Origin: a bacterium BMS3Abin02 | Lineage (GTDB): Bacteria > Actinomycetota > Acidimicrobiia > Spongiisociales > UBA4744 | Assembly: GCA_002897675.1 (NCBI GenBank) | Contig: BDSU01000039.1 | Coordinates: 1 to 64,000 of the forward strand | DNA: 64,000 bases | Direction: 5' to 3' | Shown: positions 27,800 through 36,175 of the stretch, one piece after another | Position numbering within the stretch: position 1 is the stretch's first letter | How the letters are laid out: each line of letters starts with the position of its first letter | Notes under the pieces: generated by a model | Told to the model about the DNA's origin: nothing | Databases searched by the model: none | Seen by the model: the letters and a program-made list of their open reading frames with translations, nothing else | Made by a program: the position numbers and the translations under genes

Positions 27800-29058
27800 C
27801 GATCCCTCAGTTTCGGGTTGAAGATCTCCATGAGCCCCTCACCCATCATGGTGAAGGCAAGCACCACGGACATCACGGCGAGGCCGGGGAAGGTGATCAT
27901 CCACCATGCGTTCTGGATGTTCTCCTGACCGCGGGCCAGGTCGATGCCCCAGTCCGGCGTGTCCGGCGGAAGGCCAAGACCGAGGAAGCTCAGGCCTGCA
28001 CCGGTCAGGATGGCGTCGGCGACGTTGACGGAGAAGATGATGGCCACCGATGGAATGACGTTCGGAAAGACATAGCTGCGCAAGATCGAACCGCGTGTGG
28101 CGCCGATGCTGCGGGCGGCCTCCACGTACATCTCTTCTTTCACCGACAGCGTCTGCCCGCGCACGATCCTGTAGTAGGTCGGCACGTACACGACGCCAAT
28201 GGCGACGATCACGTTGATGATCGAAGGACCGAGTACCGCCGTGATCGCAATGGCGAGGATCAGCCCGGGGAACGCGTACAGACTGTCCATGATCACGCTC
28301 ATCGTGCGGTCCAGCCATCCGCCGGCGAACCCGGCGATCAGCCCGAGTGGAAGCCCGATGATCAGCGACATGAGTGCCGCCGCAAATCCGATCAGAAAGG
28401 CGACTCGCGTCCCCCAGATCAGCCGGCTGAGAACGTCCTGACCGAGCTGGTTCGTGCCGAGCGGGAAACTGCCACTCGTCGAGATCCCTTCTCCCGCCAC
28501 CGGTCCGTCCACGACCAGTCCCGGATACTGATCGATGATCGCCGATGCAGCTTTCGACGAAAGCACCGCGAAACCGATGTCTCCGGCGGCCAATGCCGCG
28601 AGTGTGTCTTCCACCGTCTCATAACGCTTGACCCGCAGTCGGATCGTCTCGTCGCTCCCTTTCGCCTTCATCTCGTCGGTGAGTCGGGCGGCTTCATCAC
28701 GGACCGTCTGGCTCGAAGGCGTGCCCTTGACGACCCCGACGGAGACTCTGCCGACACCTACGAGGTCGTCGAGTGTGGCGATGCCCGAATCAACGGGCAC
28801 GACGAGTGCCTCGACGTCGGGCGCCTCCCCGGGTGCGAGGAGCCGGGGCCCAACCTGCTCCCGGGGATCATGGGCTGCAAACAGCCCTGGGGCGACCGCA
28901 AGCATCAGGAAGAACAACACGAGAACCATGCTGATCGTGACGAACCACCAGTCGGCCTTGTACCAACGACGTGCCCGGAGTGCCCTGCGGACCCAGCCGA
29001 CCTTGGCGAGGTCCTGCTCCCACTGGGGTACTTCTTCGCGAGTTTGCATGTCCGCCAT
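27796..29058 (-). CDS. Oligopeptide/dipeptide ABC permease (C subunit) with an inserted binding-protein-like lobe
   Basis: 420 residues against the usual 280-310. After the first membrane segment (about 36-58) and the family HDPREQVGPRLL, a 120-residue insert (about 77-197) precedes the family motif PLGTNQLGQDVLSRLIWG and the normal permease core with its EAA-like loop (EEMYVEAARSIGATRGSI). The insert reads IATLDDLVGVGRVSVGVVKG, later YETVEDTLAALAAGDIGFAV and QYPGLVVDG, which resembles lobe 2 of a family-3 solute-binding protein. It would face outside the cell. Start ATG overlaps the B-subunit stop (TGATG). See findings. Confidence 0.88.
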   Translation of the reverse strand: MADMQTREEVPQWEQDLAKVGWVRRALRARRWYKADWWFVTISMVLVLFFLMLAVAPGLFAAHDPREQVGPRLLAPGEAPDVEALVVPVDSGIATLDDLVGVGRVSVGVVKGTPSSQTVRDEAARLTDEMKAKGSDETIRLRVKRYETVEDTLAALAAGDIGFAVLSSKAASAIIDQYPGLVVDGPVAGEGISTSGSFPLGTNQLGQDVLSRLIWGTRVAFLIGFAAALMSLIIGLPLGLIAGFAGGWLDRTMSVIMDSLYAFPGLILAIAITAVLGPSIINVIVAIGVVYVPTYYRIVRGQTLSVKEEMYVEAARSIGATRGSILRSYVFPNVIPSVAIIFSVNVADAILTGAGLSFLGLGLPPDTPDWGIDLARGQENIQNAWWMITFPGLAVMSVVLAFTMMGEGLMEIFNPKLRDR

Positions 29059-30155
29059 CAGTACCGGACCCTCGGGTCGAGTAGCGAGTAGACGATATCC
29101 ACGGCGAGGCTGATGAGTGCCACAAAGATCGCGAACATCGTGATCACGCTCTGGACGGCCGTGTAGTCGCGAACCGAGATCCTCTCCACGAGGTATCGCC
29201 CCATTCCCGGCCATGAGAACACCGTCTCTGTCAGCACCGCGCCCGCCAGCAGGATGGCCACCTGCAGCCCGATCAGCGTGATCACCGGGATCATCGCGTT
29301 CTTCAATGCGTGCCGGTAGACCACGACTCGTTCCTTGATGCCGCGAGCGCGGGCTGCGGTGATGTAGTCCTGCTGCAACGTCTCGATGACATTGATGCGG
29401 GTGAGCCGGAGGAAGACACCCGACAGGATCAATCCGAGCGTGATCACCGGAAGGATGAGGTGATGCACCACACTCCAGAACGCGGGCCAATTCCCCGTCA
29501 GGAGCGTGTCGATCAGGAGAATATTGGTAGTTCGATGGACAGTCGTCCCCACAACGGCGTCGATACGCCCCGCGACCGGAACCCAGCCCAAATGGACGGC
29601 GAACAGCAACTGGAGCAGCAGACCCAGCCAGAAGATCGGCATGGAGTACACGATGACGCTGTACAGGCGGAGCGAGTAGTCGGCTGTCCGTCTTCGACGT
29701 GAGGCCGCGAAGGTCCCCGGTACGATGCCCAGCAGCAGCGCCATCAACGCGGCAGGGACGATCAGTTCCAAAGTCGCGGGAAACCGCTCACCCATCTCAT
29801 CGATGATGCGCCTTCGGCCCCCGACGAGTGACCGTCCGAAGTTCAAGGTGACGACCTCTCCCAGAAACCTTCCGTATTGCACGATCATCGGATCTTCCAG
29901 GCCAAGCTCCGTTCTCAGCCGTTGTTTGAGCTCGGGGCTGCCCTTCGGTCCAAGGCTGGACGTCACCGGATCACCCGGAATCGCCCGCAGGACGAGAAAC
30001 ACGAGCGATGCGAGGATGAAGATCATCGGGATCGTCAGCAGCACGCGGGTGATCACATAACGCCGCAAGCCTGCGCTGCCGCGCACGAAGACGTAGAGCA
30101 GCGCGATGCCGGCAGGGATGCCGATCATGAGAAAGAGGATCGCTAGCGGGTGCAC
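29058..30155 (-). CDS. Oligopeptide/dipeptide ABC permease (B subunit)
   Basis: 365 residues with family blocks RAIPGDPV, ELGLEDPMIVQYGRFL, the EAA loop (QDYITAARARGIKERVV) and C-terminal LLDPRVRY. About 30 residues and one extra hydrophobic segment precede the usual start of DppB. The GTG at 30155 has no good Shine-Dalgarno, and an ATG at 30128 is an alternative. Follows the binding-protein gene after 138 bases that contain a strong hairpin. Confidence 0.88.
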   Translation of the reverse strand: MHPLAILFLMIGIPAGIALLYVFVRGSAGLRRYVITRVLLTIPMIFILASLVFLVLRAIPGDPVTSSLGPKGSPELKQRLRTELGLEDPMIVQYGRFLGEVVTLNFGRSLVGGRRRIIDEMGERFPATLELIVPAALMALLLGIVPGTFAASRRRRTADYSLRLYSVIVYSMPIFWLGLLLQLLFAVHLGWVPVAGRIDAVVGTTVHRTTNILLIDTLLTGNWPAFWSVVHHLILPVITLGLILSGVFLRLTRINVIETLQQDYITAARARGIKERVVVYRHALKNAMIPVITLIGLQVAILLAGAVLTETVFSWPGMGRYLVERISVRDYTAVQSVITMFAIFVALISLAVDIVYSLLDPRVRY

Positions 30156-30248
30156 AAGGAGCGTCAGATTACTCCGTGTTTATCCCGGTCGCGCCGCGGC
30201 CTTGCGCAGAAGCATTCGAACGCCTCACTACCAACCGGACAGACAACG

Positions 30249-30276
30249 GAGGGGCGGGCTTGACAGCCCGCCCCTC
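30249..30276 (-). promoter_or_regulatory. Intercistronic hairpin between the peptide-binding protein and permease B
   Basis: Perfect 12-bp stem GAGGGGCGGGCT / AGCCCGCCCCTC, 4-base loop, 17 bases after the binding-protein stop. Third instance in the window of a strong hairpin right after a binding-protein gene; the rest of the 138-base gap shows nothing else. Confidence 0.75.
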
Positions 30277-30293
30277 TTCTCGATTCGAATGGA

Positions 30294-32009
30294 TCAGCCG
30301 GTGATGTCCAGCAAGTTGTAGTTGAAGTCGAACGAAGGTCCGATGTTCAGCGACTCCGGGTTCGCGTCGGTGGGCGAGCCGGAGATGTTGTCCCAATAGA
30401 CCACATGCTCCGCTTCGAACCACATCGGGATCGTCACCACCAGGTCTGCATACACATCCTGCGCCTGGCCGTAGAGATCGGCGCGCTTGGCCTGATCCGT
30501 GCTGGTCGCAGCCTGCTTCAGCAGGTCGACGAGGTTCGCGGCCTCATCACTAAGCGGCTTGCCCGTGTCAGGATCGGTCACCATCGTGCCGAGTCCACCA
30601 TTGAGCGTGAACGGCTCCAGGTAGTTGCTCGGATCCGGATAGTCGAAGAACCAACCCAGCAACGAGACGGTGTAGTCGGCTCCGCCGATCACGGCACCGA
30701 TATACGTGCTCCACTCCTGGGAGTTCAACGTGACGTTGATCATGCCGGTCGCTTCGAACTGCTCCTTCAGAACCTGCATGGTGTCGCTCACCGTGCCACC
30801 GTAGTGCTGCGGCGGGAAGCTCAACTGCAGTTCGAGCTTGTTCGATTCGCTGTAGCCGGCGGCCGTCAACGCTTCCTTTGCCTTGTCGAGATTCGGCGAC
30901 CCGTACATCGTGTCGAACGCCTCATTTGCACCGAGGAACCCTGGCGGGTCCATCGAATACAGCGGCTCCCACGTCCCACCGGAAACCCGGTCGACGATGT
31001 CATCACGGTCGAGCGCGTACGCCAACGCCTTACGCACGTTGGAGTCGTCGGTCGGTGACAGAGCGTGATTGATGATCAGATAGCGGATAGAACCACCAGG
31101 CACGGTGGCGACCGTCAGGCCATCCACGCCCTTGAGCTGTTCGAGCAGGTCGGGCTGTGCAATCGTGCGCCACGCGATGTCGATCTCGTGGTTCTGCAGC
31201 GCCAGCGCCATCGTCTGGGCATCCGAGTAGTCCTTGATGATGATCCGGTCCACTTTCGGCTTCTCTCCGAAGTAGAACTCGTTCGGCTCCAGCACCATCT
31301 GCTCACCGATCGTGTAGTCGGTGACCGTCCATGGGCCAACGCCATAGAACGGCGGGTCCGGGAACTCGACAAGAGCGTCCTGTGGGAACTGGTTCGGATC
31401 CATCGGGATGTACGGTGCGCCCGCAACGATCTGCGGGAAGTAGCCGAACGCGTCCTTCAGTTGGAAGACCACGGTCAAATCGTCCGGTGCGCTCACCGTA
31501 TCGATGTACGGCGTACCGAGTGCGCCGCCGACACCGCCCGACCCGTCAAGCGTCAGCATCCGGTTGATATGATCGACATACATCGGCGCCGTCAGCGCCA
31601 AACCATCGCCGAACTTCACATCGTCACGGAGATGGAAGGTGTAGGTCTTTCCATCATCGCTGACGTCGTAGCTCTTGGCGATACCGGGCACCAGGTCCGT
31701 CGTGCCGGGGGCAAAGGTCAACAAGCCCACACCAGTGTTGCGAATGATCTCCCAGTCACGCACCGAGTACGCATCCGCCGAGTCGAACTCGGCGATCGTA
31801 TCGGTCGTGCCGATGATGATCGTCTTGGGACCCGGAGGTGCCTCGGTTGTCGTCGTCGGGGCGGCCGTCGTCGTCGGGGCGGCCGTCGTCGTCGGGGCGG
31901 CCGTCGTTACCGGGGCGGCCGTGGTTGTCGTCGTCGCGCCGCTACCGCATGCAGCAGCCACCAGGGCCAGCACGGCAAACAACGCAACGACCAAAAATCG
32001 GCGTCTCAT
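30294..32009 (-). CDS. Oligopeptide/dipeptide ABC transporter, substrate-binding lipoprotein
   Basis: 571-residue family-5 solute-binding protein. Signal peptide with lipobox AAAC (Cys21), then a long Thr/Ala/Pro linker made of repeats of APTTTA, then the SBP_bac_5 domain (TYTFHLRDDVKFGDGL near 135, VRKALAYALDRDDIV near 330). Family members bind peptides, nickel or glycosides; peptide is assumed from the OppBCDF-type partners. ATG at 32009 with GGAGGAGAG upstream. First gene of the operon. Confidence 0.92.
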   Translation of the reverse strand: MRRRFLVVALFAVLALVAAACGSGATTTTTAAPVTTAAPTTTAAPTTTAAPTTTTEAPPGPKTIIIGTTDTIAEFDSADAYSVRDWEIIRNTGVGLLTFAPGTTDLVPGIAKSYDVSDDGKTYTFHLRDDVKFGDGLALTAPMYVDHINRMLTLDGSGGVGGALGTPYIDTVSAPDDLTVVFQLKDAFGYFPQIVAGAPYIPMDPNQFPQDALVEFPDPPFYGVGPWTVTDYTIGEQMVLEPNEFYFGEKPKVDRIIIKDYSDAQTMALALQNHEIDIAWRTIAQPDLLEQLKGVDGLTVATVPGGSIRYLIINHALSPTDDSNVRKALAYALDRDDIVDRVSGGTWEPLYSMDPPGFLGANEAFDTMYGSPNLDKAKEALTAAGYSESNKLELQLSFPPQHYGGTVSDTMQVLKEQFEATGMINVTLNSQEWSTYIGAVIGGADYTVSLLGWFFDYPDPSNYLEPFTLNGGLGTMVTDPDTGKPLSDEAANLVDLLKQAATSTDQAKRADLYGQAQDVYADLVVTIPMWFEAEHVVYWDNISGSPTDANPESLNIGPSFDFNYNLLDITG

Positions 32010-32194
32010 GCTCTCTCCTCCACTAGATGTCGCTCGACAGAACACGCCGAGCAGCATTCAACTTAGTCCCGTCCGGGAACAAGGACAACGCGAGCCCGCC
32101 CGTGATTCCCATGTTGTGCCAGTCATCGGCCACTTGTTGCCGGACGCTTCATGGCCATCTGCCATCATTGGCACAGGCCATGAAAGGAACTGAA

Positions 32195-32587
32195 GTGGCA
32201 TCCGTATCTCTCACATGGGGAGGCGACCACCGCTTCGACGCTGTCGATCGAGGTGACATGCCCGTCGACATCGACGGAGAGGCGATGTTGGGCGTTCGCC
32301 CCTCCGACCTCCTGCCGATGGCCCTGGCCGGTTGTTCGGGCGTCGACGTCTTGAACCTGCTCGGCACCGATCGGGTTCGCGAACTCCAGATCACCGTTCG
32401 CTACACGAAGCAACCGGATCCTCCGTGGAAGTTCCAGCGTTTCCGCATGCACTATCGAGTCGGTGGTCGCGGCATCACCGGGGAAGAGGTCACGAATGCC
32501 GTGCACAAGAGCCACGAGGAGATGTGCTCGGTATCTCACGCCATTCGCGGGAACGTGCCGGTGGAGACAACCGTGGAGGTCGTCTAG
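32195..32587 (+). CDS. OsmC-family peroxiredoxin-like protein
   Basis: About 130 residues. OsmC/Ohr fold with its two conserved Cys in LAGCSGVDV and HEEMCSVSH, which reduce organic hydroperoxides or, in this small YhfA-like branch, have unknown substrates. Start is ambiguous: GTG at 32195 has AAAGGA seven bases upstream, and an ATG at 32180 lies in frame. Monocistronic, followed by a heptad-type repeat. Confidence 0.85.
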   Translation: MASVSLTWGGDHRFDAVDRGDMPVDIDGEAMLGVRPSDLLPMALAGCSGVDVLNLLGTDRVRELQITVRYTKQPDPPWKFQRFRMHYRVGGRGITGEEVTNAVHKSHEEMCSVSHAIRGNVPVETTVEVV

Positions 32588-32604
32588 GCGAGACGGCCTC
32601 CGGC

Positions 32605-32713
32605 CGTCGTCAGCCGTCAAAACGTTCCCATCGAGAGCACACCGCATCAACTACCGAGAACTGACGACTGATTTCGACTACTGACTACCGATCACCGGTG
32701 ACGAAAGACCGAC
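32605..32713. repeat. Heptad-type intergenic repeat, copy B
   Basis: Left arm GTCGTCA GCCGTCA, core AACGTTCCCATCGAGAG, then at least seven units of the form YGANNAC (CGAGAAC, TGACGAC, TGACTAC, CGATCAC). The right-arm unit is the inverse complement of the left-arm unit, so the arms can pair. Sits between the OsmC gene and the 3' end of the LCP gene. Confidence 0.6.
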
Positions 32714-32735
32714 AGCCAATCGGTTTCGTGCTCGG

Positions 32736-33872
32736 CTAACGCTTTGCCGCCGGATAGACCTTCGCAAGAGCCTCGTTGAACCTCACCGTCGGAAGCAGCA
32801 CCCACGCTCCTCGAGCGGTGACGTAGTTCTCCACCGACACGCGGACGCGCTTGACCTGCGACGAACTGATCCCGCGAAAGCTCCACGCAAGGTTCACTGC
32901 ATCGCCGAACGCAAACCGCGAATCGAGGTGGATCACTCCCGCTATCTGATTCGCCACATTGGAGAATGCCGTGAGCGAGCCGAACGAGGCGAGCCGACCG
33001 GCGACCTTGAACAGCATCTCCTGCTGATGCCGCTCGCGGGTGAAGTCGCTCGCCCCCGGCACGGGCCGCCACACTCCGTCGACGTACTCCTCGGTATGTC
33101 GAGTTCGCACCCATGCAAGTGCCTGGTCGCCACCGACGTGTGAGCATCCCGCCGGAAGGTCGAGCTGTGCCCTCCAGTCTCGAACGGGATTGTCGACACA
33201 TATCTCCACCCCTCCGAGCGCATCGATGACGTCGGCGAATCCTCCGAAATCGACTCGGACGAAGTGATCCACTTCGATCCCCGTGTAGTCCTGCACCATG
33301 AGTGAGAGCAACTCCGCGCCGCCTGCGAAACCTTTGCACCCTCCGAGACCCGTGTTGAGTCGCGCATACTCATCCGTGCAGGGATTCTTCACATAGAGGT
33401 CCCGAGGAAGGGACGTCATGATCGGAGAGGATCCGTCGGATGGAAGGAGGATCAAGATCATCGAGTCCGCTCGCGGCCCTTCCTGGCCCACCAGCAGGTA
33501 CGAAGCGAACATGCTGTCGGGGAGCGCGGGGCTCGTCGCCTCCGGGATGTTGAGGGGAACGAAATAGGGTTGTCGGCCGTTGCGCCGAGCCGTCTCTATG
33601 GCCATGAGGTCCCGGTCGAACAGCGGAACCGGCTGCCCCGCAGAGGCCTCCTGCCTGACTTCGGATCGCTGCTCATCCGTCATCCGCGCAATCCCTTGCC
33701 GCACCTTGGCCGCCTGGGCGAACGGCTCGCGTTCGACGCTCCGATAGGCCTGAAAGGCACGCACGCCGGACGCTGCGATGAAGCCGAGCAAAGCGACGCC
33801 CAACACGATGGCCGCCATCAGCAACGCTCGCACGACCTCAGGACGTCGCGTCCATGCTCGATGCCTACCCAT
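32736..33872 (-). CDS. LytR-CpsA-Psr (LCP) family protein
   Basis: 378 residues with one N-terminal membrane anchor (about 15-37) and an extracellular LCP domain: RADSMILILL, SLPRDLYV, then WVRTRHTEEYVDGV and DFTRERHQQEML near residue 280, the conserved acidic/arginine residues that bind the polyprenyl-pyrophosphate substrate. LCP enzymes attach glycopolymers such as arabinogalactan or teichoic acid to peptidoglycan. Leaderless promoter likely: TACCAT eight bases before the ATG. Confidence 0.9.
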   Translation of the reverse strand: MGRHRAWTRRPEVVRALLMAAIVLGVALLGFIAASGVRAFQAYRSVEREPFAQAAKVRQGIARMTDEQRSEVRQEASAGQPVPLFDRDLMAIETARRNGRQPYFVPLNIPEATSPALPDSMFASYLLVGQEGPRADSMILILLPSDGSSPIMTSLPRDLYVKNPCTDEYARLNTGLGGCKGFAGGAELLSLMVQDYTGIEVDHFVRVDFGGFADVIDALGGVEICVDNPVRDWRAQLDLPAGCSHVGGDQALAWVRTRHTEEYVDGVWRPVPGASDFTRERHQQEMLFKVAGRLASFGSLTAFSNVANQIAGVIHLDSRFAFGDAVNLAWSFRGISSSQVKRVRVSVENYVTARGAWVLLPTVRFNEALAKVYPAAKR

Positions 33873-33908
33873 GATCGCTCATGGTAGGTGGTTGAAAGAA
33901 CATGTCGA

Positions 33909-34754
33909 TCATGCCGGATGGCGCGCCACCAGATCTCTCGAGATGAGCACGAGGAAGAACAACGCCACGGAGAGTCCTGCCATCGTCGCCCCGGCAGCCG
34001 TGTTCGCGTAGAAGCTCGTAAGGAGCCCGCCCGCCACCGAGAGCAAGCCGATCCCGACGGCCGTCACCATCATCGTCGGAACCCGCCGCGTGATCAGCGC
34101 CGCGGTTGCCGGCGGAGCGATCAGAAGGCCGAAGACCAGCAGAGTTCCCACGGTTCTGAATGCGATGACCACGGCCAAGGTCACGAGCGCCAGCATGACG
34201 GCGTGAGCGAGACGGGGACGCATTCCGAGGAGAGCGGCCTTGTCCTCGTTGAATGACAGAGCCAGAAATGGTCGATAGAAGACCAGACCGATGGTCACCG
34301 TGACGACCAACCCGGCGCCCAGGACCCAGAGGTCTCCCTTCGTCACACCTAGCGCATCACCGAAGAGAATCCCCGTCAAGCTTCCCGCGTAGGAGGACGT
34401 TCGAGAGATGATCACGACACCGAGAGCCAACATCCCGACGAACAGCAGACCGATCCCCGTGTCCTCCGAAAGCCTCGCCCTACGATGAATCACACCGATA
34501 CCCCACACCATCACGAGGGCAGACACGATTGCGCCAAGCAGCTGACTGAAACCGATCAGCACCGCAAGAGCGATCCCGGGCAGTACCCCGTGGGCAAGTG
34601 CGTCACCCATGAAGGCGAGGCCCCGCAGGACGACCCACGTACCGACAACCGACGTCACGGCCGCCACGAAGAAGCCGGCCAGCAGCGCCCGCTGCATGAA
34701 CTCCAGACGAAACGGATCGAGGAGCCAGTCCACGCTCAATGGCCCGTCACACAA
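33909..34754 (-). CDS. znuB: Zinc/manganese-type ABC transporter, permease
   Basis: 281-residue ABC-3 family permease with eight or nine hydrophobic segments and family patterns FMQRALLAGFF, RGLAFMGDALAHGVLPG and LLIAPPATAALITRR. Initiation is a TTG at 34754 or a GTG at 34733; no strong ribosome site decides. It follows znuA after 34 bases and is divergent from the regulator and ATPase of the same system. Zinc is favoured over manganese by the Zur-like neighbour but is not proven. Confidence 0.85.
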   Translation of the reverse strand: MCDGPLSVDWLLDPFRLEFMQRALLAGFFVAAVTSVVGTWVVLRGLAFMGDALAHGVLPGIALAVLIGFSQLLGAIVSALVMVWGIGVIHRRARLSEDTGIGLLFVGMLALGVVIISRTSSYAGSLTGILFGDALGVTKGDLWVLGAGLVVTVTIGLVFYRPFLALSFNEDKAALLGMRPRLAHAVMLALVTLAVVIAFRTVGTLLVFGLLIAPPATAALITRRVPTMMVTAVGIGLLSVAGGLLTSFYANTAAGATMAGLSVALFFLVLISRDLVARHPA

Positions 34755-34788
34755 CTCATCATGGGATTCTCTCCAACCCTCGACCGTG

Positions 34789-35697
34789 TCACTGGCCCTC
34801 CTTCAAGGCATCGACGATTCGCTGCGTATCGGTGAGGAGGAGACCCAAGTAGGTATCCGCTCCCGATCCGGGGGCACCAAGTGAGCCCGTGTAGAGCGTA
34901 ACGATCTCAACATCGCGACCCGTCTCCGCAGCCAAAGTCTCGGAGAGCCGCGGAGACACCGTCGTCTCAACGAAGATCGCCGGCACATCCTCGGCCACGA
35001 TGGCCTCGGAGAGGGCTCCGAGCGCGGATGCGCTCGTTTCGCCGAGTGTGCCGCCACCCGGAACGACAACACCGACGATCTCGAAACCGAAACGGTCGGC
35101 CAGATACCCGAACGCCATGTGCGAGGTCACGAGTTTGCGACGTTCCGGGCCGATCTGCCCAAAGCGTTGCTTCATCTCCGCCTCCGTGTCCAGGATCCGG
35201 GCCGCGTAGGCGTCTCCGCGACTCGACCAATCGGCAGGCGTCGACCGATCGTCGACCTCTGCGAGACGGTCTGCGATCTTGCGGACGGCGACGGCCATCC
35301 GCTCGGGATCGAACCAGATGTGGGGATCCGGTTGTCCGTTCTCGAAATACCGCGGCGTCACCACGTCCCCCACCTCCAGCACCGGCACTCCGTCGGCCAT
35401 CACGGCATCGAGCACGGACGAGAGGCTTTCCTCGAGACCGAGGCCATTCGCCACGACGAGGACAGCAGACTCCATCTGCGCTACCTGTCCGGCAGAAGCG
35501 CTGAACTCGTGAGGGTCTACTCCCACCGGCATGAGGACCTGCACATTCAACTCGTCACCGACGATCTCACGAACAACGTCACCGAGGATCGTGGTCGTGG
35601 CCACCACGGTCGGGCGATCATCCACCACCGAACTGCTGCAAGCGCTTTCGAGGAGGGAAAGCACGACCACGATTATGATAACGATTCTCATTTTCAT
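34789..35697 (-). CDS. znuA: Zinc/manganese-type ABC transporter, metal-binding lipoprotein
   Basis: 302 residues. Lipobox ESAC (Cys20). Cluster A-I metal ligands are visible: His63 in VDPHEF, His126 in DPHIWFDP, His193 in TSHMAFGY and Asp281 in GADTYLGL. The long His-rich loop of many zinc-specific ZnuA proteins is absent, so manganese remains possible. Leaderless: TACCAT at 35704-35709 lies six bases before the ATG, and a Fur-type box covers the first codons. Confidence 0.88.
   Translation of the reverse strand: MKMRIVIIIVVVLSLLESACSSSVVDDRPTVVATTTILGDVVREIVGDELNVQVLMPVGVDPHEFSASAGQVAQMESAVLVVANGLGLEESLSSVLDAVMADGVPVLEVGDVVTPRYFENGQPDPHIWFDPERMAVAVRKIADRLAEVDDRSTPADWSSRGDAYAARILDTEAEMKQRFGQIGPERRKLVTSHMAFGYLADRFGFEIVGVVVPGGGTLGETSASALGALSEAIVAEDVPAIFVETTVSPRLSETLAAETGRDVEIVTLYTGSLGAPGSGADTYLGLLLTDTQRIVDALKEGQ
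35677..35695. promoter_or_regulatory. Fur/Zur-type operator between znuA and zur
   Basis: GATAACGATTCTCATTTTC matches the 19-bp Fur consensus GATAATGATAATCATTATC at 15 of 19 positions by eye. It overlaps the first codons of znuA and the -35 region expected for zur, so one bound repressor could block both directions. The two -10 boxes (TACCAT on minus, TATCAT on plus) overlap at 35708-35709 in the 25-base intergenic gap. Confidence 0.65.
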
Positions 35698-35722
35698 GAG
35701 AGAATGGTATCATCTCGTCTCG

Positions 35723-36175
35723 ATGACGCAAACAGATCTCCTCGATCGAGCGACGCGGCACCTCGTCGCTCGGAACATTCGGCTGACCAAGGCGAGGCAA
35801 CTCGTTCTCGAGGCGCTCACACAGACACCAGGCCCCCGCTCCGTTGCAGAGCTGGACGCCACCATGGAACGAAAGGTTCCCGTGTCGTCGCTCTATCGGA
35901 CACTCCTCTCGCTGGAGACGGCGGGGCTCGTAGCCAAGTATCGAGATACCGAGGGTATCGCTCGCTATGAGATCGCCGAAGCGGTCACCGGCGAGCATCA
36001 CCACCACTTCGTCTGCACCGAGTGTGGCCTCACCGATGATGTCGCCATACCTTCCGAACTCGAAGGTGCCATTTCGCGACTCATCGATTCGTTGGCAGGT
36101 GCCGGCAGTTACTGCATCACAGGTCACCGCCTCGAACTGGAAGGGATCTGCAGCGCATGCCGGGAGAACCACTGA
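35723..36175 (+). CDS. zur: Fur-family metal regulator, probably Zur
   Basis: 150 residues. N-terminal winged helix (LTKARQLVLEAL, VSSLYRTLLSLETAGLV), regulatory metal site EHHHHFVC at 91-98, structural zinc pairs C98xxC101 and C143xxC146. Divergent from znuAB with 25 bases between starts, and it overlaps the ATPase gene znuC by 19 bases. It probably represses both arms through the box at 35677-35695 when metal is plentiful. Fur or Mur function cannot be excluded. Confidence 0.85.
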   Translation: MTQTDLLDRATRHLVARNIRLTKARQLVLEALTQTPGPRSVAELDATMERKVPVSSLYRTLLSLETAGLVAKYRDTEGIARYEIAEAVTGEHHHHFVCTECGLTDDVAIPSELEGAISRLIDSLAGAGSYCITGHRLELEGICSACRENH

